In this document: piece after piece, positions 21,747 to 26,921 of the stretch
Layout: each line of letters begins with the position of its first letter
Position numbering within the stretch: the first letter of the stretch is position 1
Origin: Pleurobrachia bachei
Taxonomy: Eukaryota; Ctenophora; Tentaculata; Cydippida; Pleurobrachiidae
Direction: 5' to 3'
NCBI GenBank assembly: GCA_000695325.1
Contig: AVPN01000385.1
Coordinates: 25,850-52,770 of the forward strand
DNA length: 26,921 nt
The notes under the pieces: model-generated
What the model was told of the DNA's origin: nothing
Database searches by the model: none
The model's input: the letters and a program-made list of their open reading frames with translations, nothing else
Translations under genes and position numbers: made by a program

Positions 21747-22427
21747 AGTGCTATAGATATAACAGGGGATATTAGGGAATATATCGGTAGATATAATGGG
21801 ACGGATAAGGGACGGGCATAATTGGTGAAATCATCCAAAATACATGAACTTTTCCAACTGTCTAGCCCTCTAGTTTTGTTAGATCATTTATCCCTAGCTC
21901 TCCTTTTTCTATTCGACGCGGTTCGACGGGGAGTTAGTCGTTAGATCAAGAACAGTTAGCATGTGCCCACTGACACGAGTCGACACGCTGCTCTTTAGTT
22001 GTCTCTGTCTCCGCCCCTCTCTCTATATCTCGGTATCTCTCTCGGAACTTTCCCAACCGTTTTCTAGCCTCCAATTCTTTACCATCCTTAACCTCCAGAT
22101 CATCTCTATCTCCCTCTCCGTTGCTTGCTCAATATATTGAGAGAGCGATGGAACGAAACTATTTCAGGGGTTCTTCAGGGTGTCTATTTGCATCACAATC
22201 GAACTAAAAAGCTCTCCTATTTGCATTTGGTTCAAAACCTACCGAGAGATCTCTAGTTTTGCCACATCTCTCCTATCGCATCCCCGAATCTCTCTTTTTC
22301 ACTCTATTGATCGCTCTTCTTTCACAAACATGTCTGGCAGATCTCCTTTTCATTGTAAGCTCAGTTTGAAAACACTTGCCTTTATTTTGTCTCTCCCTTG
22401 CCCAAAACATACGAAACCGCCCAGGAC
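21747..22427. promoter_or_regulatory. Divergent promoter region of ARPC2 and lectin gene
   Basis: The stretch between the ARPC2 start (minus) and the lectin start (plus) has no convincing exon. The part from about 21990 is very rich in CTCTCT tracts. No TATA box can be assigned with confidence. Confidence 0.4.
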
Positions 22428-23569
22428 ATGTTTAGACTTGTTAAGTTCGTTTGTGCGTTCGCACTTGCCTCTTCACAAAACGGTAAGTAAAATCAACTAC
22501 AATGAACTAAGAACTCAGATTATTGTCTTTCCCGAACTATTATTCTTTTCAGCAGTTTGCAACCTAGAGATCACTTCCATACCACTTTCCTACGAACCAA
22601 CTACTGGATTTGGAAATATAACCGCCGGAGACACTCTCTACTTGTACTGTGGAGACGATGGATGGAAGGAACAAGTTGTAACTTGTATCCAGGATAACGA
22701 GACACCGGATTGTGGAGGAATAGGAACATCAAAACCAGCGAGATTTACAGGTCAAAACTATTTCCAAGTTCCTTCTTTGTAAAACGTTACACAGATTTTA
22801 GGAAACATTTCGTTTTTGTTAACCACCGAATGCCTCAAAAACCCAAACCAAACCGAATATCTCGCAACATCTAGGAAGAATAGAGCTTCTGGTGTTATTT
22901 CCAGACCAGATATTAACACAACCGCAATGTGGATCTTACTGTTCCGGGCTGGACGGTCAACTTCCAACTATTGTGAGCGAAGCTGAGAACAACCGGTTTC
23001 TATGGCAGATTCTATACCACAACAAGGGAACCAGCTGGCTAGGTAAACACTTTATAAACTAAACACCATGGTAACTAAATGCTGTTTAGTTACTAGTTAC
23101 TGATTACCATGGTAACTAAACCCTCTGCTGTAGGTCTGTACGACACAACTCAAGAAGATTTCTATCTTGGTTGGGTATGGTCAGATGGGACACCCTATGA
23201 TTGGACTAATTGGAGTCCTGGAGAGCCAAACGGTGAACACGAGTGGTGTGCAGTCTTGTATGGGACACATAGCATGAAGTGGGTTGATAGTTCCTGTATG
23301 CACAGTGTCCCTTGTTCCTGTGAATTTCTAAGCTTCAATCCAGATGCAGGTATATAACAGGGAAATCACTTTGTGGATGGTTCATACAATTCTACCTGCA
23401 CCAGCACAATTCATAAAAAACATTCAACAATCCAATTGATCCAAACCCTTGAAACCAATTACTAACAAAGATATCAACACCGAAGACTTGGGACATTGCT
23501 AGAATGTTATTACTTATTATAGGTGCTGTAGGGGGCGGGGAGGGCATGCAGTTTCATTTTTGCAATTAA
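22428..23569 (+). CDS. Secreted sushi / C-type lectin protein
   Basis: Exon 1 (22428-22482) encodes a signal peptide, MFRLVKFVCAFALASSQN, ending in phase 1 before GTAAGT. Exon 2 starts at 22553 after TCTTTTCAG and encodes a cysteine-rich, sushi-like segment (C-NLEITSIP ... GDTLYLYC ... QVVTC ... TPDCG). A C-type lectin domain follows. Its first part, about 22904-23042, has GSYCSGLDGQLPTIVSEAEN. The second, 23134-23349, has YLGWVWSDGTPYDWTNW, EPN and WVDSSC...CSCE. A short last exon, 23523-23569, ends in TAA. The EPN tripeptide is the mannose-type calcium/sugar-binding motif. The joint between the sushi exon and the lectin domain is unclear: exon 2 reads into TAA at 22780-22782, and no phase-matched donor is obvious. 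Either an unusual splice site is used, or the gene is frame-damaged, or two short products are made. Likely role: extracellular carbohydrate recognition. Confidence 0.65.
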
Positions 23570-23781
23570 TACAAGGTGTGTAAAACATAAGAAACAAAAA
23601 CAATACAATACACACAGCGTACATACTCATATATTTATCTCTTCCCTCAAGTACCGGATATTTTCACACAATACAAATCATAAACATCCACATAACAAAG
23701 AAATGCATCACTCCTCAAACTTCAACATACCCGGAAGTTCTTTGTTTTTCTCTATTTCTCTTCTCTCTGCCCTATCGGCTA
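23570..23781. other. Intergenic, convergent 3' ends
   Basis: AT-rich spacer between the lectin gene (plus) and UCK (minus). It is probably the 3' UTR of one or both. No gene is seen. Confidence 0.5.
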
Positions 23782-24528
23782 TCAGTGAAGGGTGTTGCTT
23801 AGTTTCCTGGGTGACCTCCGACTGGTAAGGGTTCCAATGATAGGTACATCATTCAACAAGTCCATAATATGCTGAACAATCAATTCAATAGCTACCTTAT
23901 TCTCTCCACCCCTCGGTATTATCACATCAGCATACTTCTTGGTTGGCAGACAAAACTCCTCAAACGAAGGTTTAACAAACTGTGTGTACTGTCCCAGGAC
24001 ATTCTCCAATTGTCGTCCCCGGGTTTCAATATCCCGTTGGACTCGCCGTGATAGTCGGATATCAGAATCAGTATCCACGAACAACCTCATGTCCATGAGT
24101 GTCCGTAGATCTCTGATGTAGAGAACAAGTATTCCCTCGATGAGGATAATATCCGATGGGTAAACTAGGAAGGTCTCCTCAGACCGGGAATGGGTTACAA
24201 AATCATAAATAGGTATCTCGACAGTTTTCCCCGATCTGATCGCGTTTATTTTCTCCAACATGAGTTCTGTATCGAAAGCATCCGGGTGGTCAAAGTTAAA
24301 CTGGCCTAAATTGGCCCGGGCCTTTTGTTCCGGAGAGAGTGGCTTGTAAAAGCTATCCTGACTGAGAATTACCACCCGATGGTTCATGTTTTTCTCGGAT
24401 AAACTGTCAATGATACACTTGCAAACGGTGGTCTTGCCCGAAGCAGTTCCCCCTGCTACACCAATAATAAAACACCCTGCTGACTTCCCTCCGTTGGTAT
24501 TGTTATTGGCGTGTTTACCTTGGGCCAT
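23782..24528 (-). CDS. UCK: Uridine-cytidine kinase
   Basis: Single-exon frame of 248 residues from ATG at 24526-24528 to the stop at 23782-23784. It matches the UCK1/UCK2 family, usually about 260-280 residues. The P-loop is GGTASGKTT (residues about 26-34). Nucleoside-binding elements include [18 protein letters not shown] and [11 protein letters not shown]. The lid and base-contact region is [12 protein letters not shown], followed by [23 protein letters not shown]. The enzyme phosphorylates uridine and cytidine with ATP to give UMP and CMP, the pyrimidine salvage step, in the cytosol. The C-terminus ([13 protein letters not shown]) is basic and looks lineage-specific. It has no introns in the coding region, unlike ZFC3H1 and ARPC2 nearby, and neither does SRP14 just upstream, so single-exon genes cluster here. 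Whether it is closer to UCK1 or UCK2 cannot be decided. Confidence 0.95.
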   Translation of the reverse strand: MAQGKHANNNTNGGKSAGCFIIGVAGGTASGKTTVCKCIIDSLSEKNMNHRVVILSQDSFYKPLSPEQKARANLGQFNFDHPDAFDTELMLEKINAIRSGKTVEIPIYDFVTHSRSEETFLVYPSDIILIEGILVLYIRDLRTLMDMRLFVDTDSDIRLSRRVQRDIETRGRQLENVLGQYTQFVKPSFEEFCLPTKKYADVIIPRGGENKVAIELIVQHIMDLLNDVPIIGTLTSRRSPRKLSNTLH

Positions 24529-24809
24529 TTCAATTCAGATCTGTGAGAGAGGTAGGGTTGTAACTTGTAATTCTTGTTAAAAGGTGGGTTTATCAATGGG
24601 TTTCAGATGATCTGTATGTGAGAGAAGTAGGGGAGTTAAAAGGTAGGGCTGTCAGGGGCACGGAGTGTGTTCGGTTAGGCAAAAAAACACAACGTACATA
24701 CACGAGAGGATAAAATTGTTTAACTGAACATAATATTCCGATAAAGTCAAATAAATATACCGCCAAGTACAACGATCACGACAACAACATAATTCACACA
24801 AATCCCTCC
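24529..24809. other. Intergenic between SRP14 and UCK
   Basis: 281 bases between two genes in the same direction. Presumably it holds the SRP14 3' UTR and the UCK promoter. No further feature is seen. Confidence 0.4.
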
Positions 24810-25127
24810 CTACATGTCTTTTCGTTTCCGTTCCTTTCTCTCTTTACTCTTGTCATGTTTCTTAAGAGCATCCATGTTGCCCCGGAGTAGTGTTGCGTAG
24901 GACATCTGGAACTTTGTAACCTCTTTATTGGACACTATTGTACTGAGCTTTTTCTTGCTATCAGTAGCTCGCAGTAAGCAAAGATTATCAGCCGGTGTGG
25001 CGGGTGCTTTCCGTGTCGTTCTGCCATCATATTTCTTGAGTGTGAGGATGACGCTCCCTGCTGACCGGTTATTTTGGAACATTTTCGTTAGGGCCAAGAG
25101 GAAACCATCATTATCTAGTAACACCAT
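24810..25127 (-). CDS. SRP14: Signal recognition particle 14 kDa subunit
   Basis: Single exon of 105 residues, ATG at 25125-25127. It matches SRP14 along its whole length: MVLLDNDGFLLALTKMF at the start, ILTLKKYDGRT, then PADNLCLLRATD-KKKLSTIV, KEVTKFQMSYATLLRGNMD and a lysine-rich tail (KSKERKERKRKDM). SRP14 pairs with SRP9 on the Alu domain of SRP RNA and causes elongation arrest during targeting of secretory proteins to the ER. The basic tail is short, without the alanine-rich extension found in primates. A pyrimidine-rich stretch ending CAG directly precedes the start codon (ACAG-TA-ATG), so a 5' UTR intron or trans-splice acceptor is possible. Confidence 0.95.
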   Translation of the reverse strand: MVLLDNDGFLLALTKMFQNNRSAGSVILTLKKYDGRTTRKAPATPADNLCLLRATDSKKKLSTIVSNKEVTKFQMSYATLLRGNMDALKKHDKSKERKERKRKDM

Positions 25128-25239
25128 TACTGTCGAGAAAATTAGTTATATTAGGAATAGGAATTTGTAATGCATTTAATTTAAGGTCTTAATGGCATCC
25201 CTTTATAGACTGTGGAACGAAATGCAATTTTGAAATGTA

Positions 25240-25520
25240 ATTGTCAATAGAGCAGAGCTCTCGAGTCGCCATGATCCGGGTCACGAGTCTAGACGTGAAT
25301 CTTGATGGCTGTGGCTCCGTCCCTAACCCCCCCCTGTTTCCCGCTCATTGGGGGGGTTCCTCCCCTGAACGGAGCTTGGCCACAGACACAGGGACTTGCC
25401 GGCTGTCCCTCGTGAGATGGGAATTCCGTAAAAAGACGCTGCAGGACTGTCAAATGAGCAGTGAGCTGGTAGCAGACGGCAGACCGAGGAAAACAGAACA
25501 CACCTGCGCCTGAACAAAAT
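25240..25520 (+). ncRNA. Candidate structured RNA locus
   Basis: Between the divergent SRP14 and HIBCH genes lies GC-rich sequence with no convincing protein frame. It can form a long stem: CTGTGG and CTCCGT at about 25308-25320 pair with ACGGAG and CCACAG at about 25368-25384. An inner AACCCCCCC/GGGGGGGTT stem and a second hairpin (AGGGAC/GTCCCT, about 25391-25411) add to it. On the plus strand there is no run of four T from about 25240 to about 25515, a TTTT lies at 25518-25521, and a TATA-like CTTTATAGA lies at about 25201-25209. This fits an external-promoter pol III gene. The GGAGCTTGG...ACAGAC word recalls the 3' strand of helix P4 in RNase P RNA, but no matching 5' strand was found. 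Identity is unknown. Confidence 0.3.
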
Positions 25521-25804
25521 TTTGAAAAACTGAGGAAATTTCTAAAATGTCAGAACCGGGACTCGACCGCTCAGTTTAGTTTCACAAACAAATTTATGCG
25601 CTGCATGCCCCAGATGCGCGTGCGCGCGTTTTGAAGTAAGGAAGCTGATATGAAGTTCACAAAAGGCGAAAAAATCGAGTAATTTTTAAAAAAAACCGGT
25701 TAAGTTTTCTGTTTCTTGATGTTTTTATCACCTTTTTCGCTGTTCTAAGGCTTTATTGTTAACTGTTGTTTCACATAATTCAGGTATCTGCTTGTCAGAA
25801 TCGT
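25521..25804 (+). promoter_or_regulatory. HIBCH upstream region
   Basis: Contains CG-rich words (GCGCGTGCGCGCG at about 25617-25629) typical of a housekeeping promoter. Then a T-rich tract leads to TTCACATAATTCAG at 25770-25783, which could be a splice acceptor ahead of the ATG, implying a 5' UTR intron or trans-splicing. Confidence 0.4.
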
Positions 25805-26908
25805 ATGGCTTGTCGATTTACTTCGAAACTCGCCCAACCAGTCATCCTTTCGGTGCGACGTATGGCATCTGCAGCAAAAGAGGTCCATTTTACACGGGAA
25901 GGGAAGGTCGGATTGATTACCCTGGACCGTCCAAAAGCTCTAAATGCTATTAACTTAAATATGGTTCACCAAATAAGGGACAACCTGTTGAGCTGGCATG
26001 CCGATCCAAGTGTCGGTGTTGTGTGTGTAGAGGGATCGGGCGAGAAGTCTTTCTGTGCTGGTGGCGACGTTGTATCAATAACGACATCGGCGGCAGATGC
26101 ATCTGCTGCCCTGACATTTTTCCACGATGAATTCCAGATGAACTATATGATTGGGACCTACCCGAAACCATACGTCTCGCTTATCCATGGTATCACAATG
26201 GGCGGTGGTGTCGGTTTGTCCCTGCACGGAAAATACAGGGTGGCAACGGAGCGTACTCTTTATGCAATGCCAGAAACCGCTATTGGTTATTTCCCCGATG
26301 TTGGCGGATCTTATTTTTTGTCACGATTGGAACAGCCCTATGGAATGTTCCTCGGATTAACTGGATATCGGATTAAGGGAGCGGATCTAAAACACCTCGG
26401 GATAGCCACCCATTACACCGAGATGGAGAAGTTACCTTCTCTAAAATCTGCTATCATGGCTTCGAATGAGGACACCATAGAAGAGGTTTTAGCGAGCCAC
26501 GAGAGTCCGATTCCTGGCCCTTTCACCCTCGGACCTCAGGTTGATCTTATCAAGCACTGTTTCTCAGCTCCGTCTGTTCTTGAGATCTTCTCCCGATTAG
26601 AAGAGGACGGCTCTGAGTTTGCTGTAAAGTTGCTGAAAACTCTCCGGCGAATGTCCCCTCGGTCCCTCGTTGTCACACACAAATTACTCTCCGAGGGGGG
26701 TAATTTCTCTTACGAGGAGTGCTTTGCACGGGAGTTCGTTGCAGCTTCGGAAATTTATCGAAGTGGAGAGTTCACAGAGGGTGTCCGGGCGCTGCTTGTC
26801 GATAAGGACAATAGTCCGGCCTGGAAACCCGGCACTGTTGAGGAAGTGTCACAGGAAATGTTAGATCGGTACTTTGTGCCTTCTGGCAGGCAATGGAAAC
26901 CACTATAA
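25805..26908 (+). CDS. HIBCH: 3-hydroxyisobutyryl-CoA hydrolase, mitochondrial
   Basis: Single-exon frame of 367 residues from ATG at 25805 to TAA at 26906-26908. This start is chosen because it gives a basic, amphipathic leader (MACRFTSKLAQPVILSVRRM) suited to mitochondrial import. The open frame continues upstream without another ATG. The crotonase-fold core is clear: LDRPKALNAIN, the first oxyanion segment FCAGGDVVSI, the second MGGGVGLS and the catalytic region MPETAIGYFPDVGGSYFLSRL, with the glutamate and aspartate expected of HIBCH. It continues with the ALTGYRIKG-like GLTGYRIKGADL and ends EMLDRYFVPSGRQWKPL. It hydrolyses 3-hydroxyisobutyryl-CoA in valine breakdown. The length is slightly below the usual 385 or so, which fits a shorter leader. 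The absence of introns is notable for this gene but shared with UCK and SRP14 next to it. Confidence 0.95.
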   Translation: MACRFTSKLAQPVILSVRRMASAAKEVHFTREGKVGLITLDRPKALNAINLNMVHQIRDNLLSWHADPSVGVVCVEGSGEKSFCAGGDVVSITTSAADASAALTFFHDEFQMNYMIGTYPKPYVSLIHGITMGGGVGLSLHGKYRVATERTLYAMPETAIGYFPDVGGSYFLSRLEQPYGMFLGLTGYRIKGADLKHLGIATHYTEMEKLPSLKSAIMASNEDTIEEVLASHESPIPGPFTLGPQVDLIKHCFSAPSVLEIFSRLEEDGSEFAVKLLKTLRRMSPRSLVVTHKLLSEGGNFSYEECFAREFVAASEIYRSGEFTEGVRALLVDKDNSPAWKPGTVEEVSQEMLDRYFVPSGRQWKPL

Positions 26909-26921
26909 ACACTTTCCAGTG

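Noticed and set aside
25240-25520. Calling this locus RNase P, SRP or U1 RNA outright
   Set aside because: Only a short P4-like word was found, and the complementary P4 strand and other conserved regions were not seen.
1-26921. CRISPR arrays, bacterial operons, phage genes
   Set aside because: All recognised genes are eukaryotic with spliceosomal introns. No regularly spaced short repeats were seen.

Overview
The window is nuclear DNA from an animal. Genes are split by short GT..AG introns (mostly 90-600 bp) and packed closely, and the recognisable products are eukaryotic or metazoan: ZFC3H1, a microsomal-type cytochrome P450, ARPC2, a secreted sushi/C-type-lectin protein, uridine-cytidine kinase, SRP14 and HIBCH. 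The compact layout and lectin gene fit an invertebrate with a small genome. I cannot name the phylum from sequence alone.

Layout. (1) 303-1725, minus strand: three exons of a ZFC3H1-type C-terminal HAT-repeat region, running off the left edge. (2) 1707-3071: repeat-rich spacer with a minisatellite, a foldback element and a 165-bp tandem repeat. (3) 3072-10777, plus strand: a two-exon P450 gene present as two large 5' exons (3072-4201 and 4550-5701) and two 3' exons (5896-6278 and 10387-10777). (4) 6823-9920 and 11353-14460, minus strand: two near-identical copies of ZFC3H1 exons 7-13, including the CCCH zinc finger. (5) 14742-17777, minus strand: ZFC3H1 exons 1-6. (6) 18481-20938: two identical-looking 1229-bp tandem units at the 3' end of ARPC2, whose complete gene is 19772-21746 (minus). 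(7) 22428-23569, plus: sushi/C-type lectin gene. (8) 23782-24528 UCK and 24810-25127 SRP14, both minus and intronless in their coding parts. (9) 25240-25520: a structured, possibly pol III-transcribed locus. (10) 25805-26908, plus: intronless HIBCH.

The 4.5-10.1 kb block looks like a second haplotype or segmental copy lodged inside the first. One P450 copy carries a TTAA-flanked transposon in its intron and the other has the empty TTAA site. The two ends of that transposon lie on either side of the block, at 4230 and 10285. Removing 4550 to about 10096 leaves a simple order: P450 exon 1, transposon, P450 exon 2, then the ZFC3H1 3' exons.

The most surprising observation is a 50-base stretch in P450 copy A (3474-3523). 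It is the exact base-by-base complement, in the SAME direction, of the homologous stretch in copy B (4947-4996). Inversion cannot produce this. It is either a systematic base-exchange event or a decoding artefact such as colour-space read conversion. Further notable points: the P450 family member lacks the usual I-helix acid-alcohol pair, and the ZFC3H1 zinc-finger part and HAT part are separated by the antisense P450 gene.
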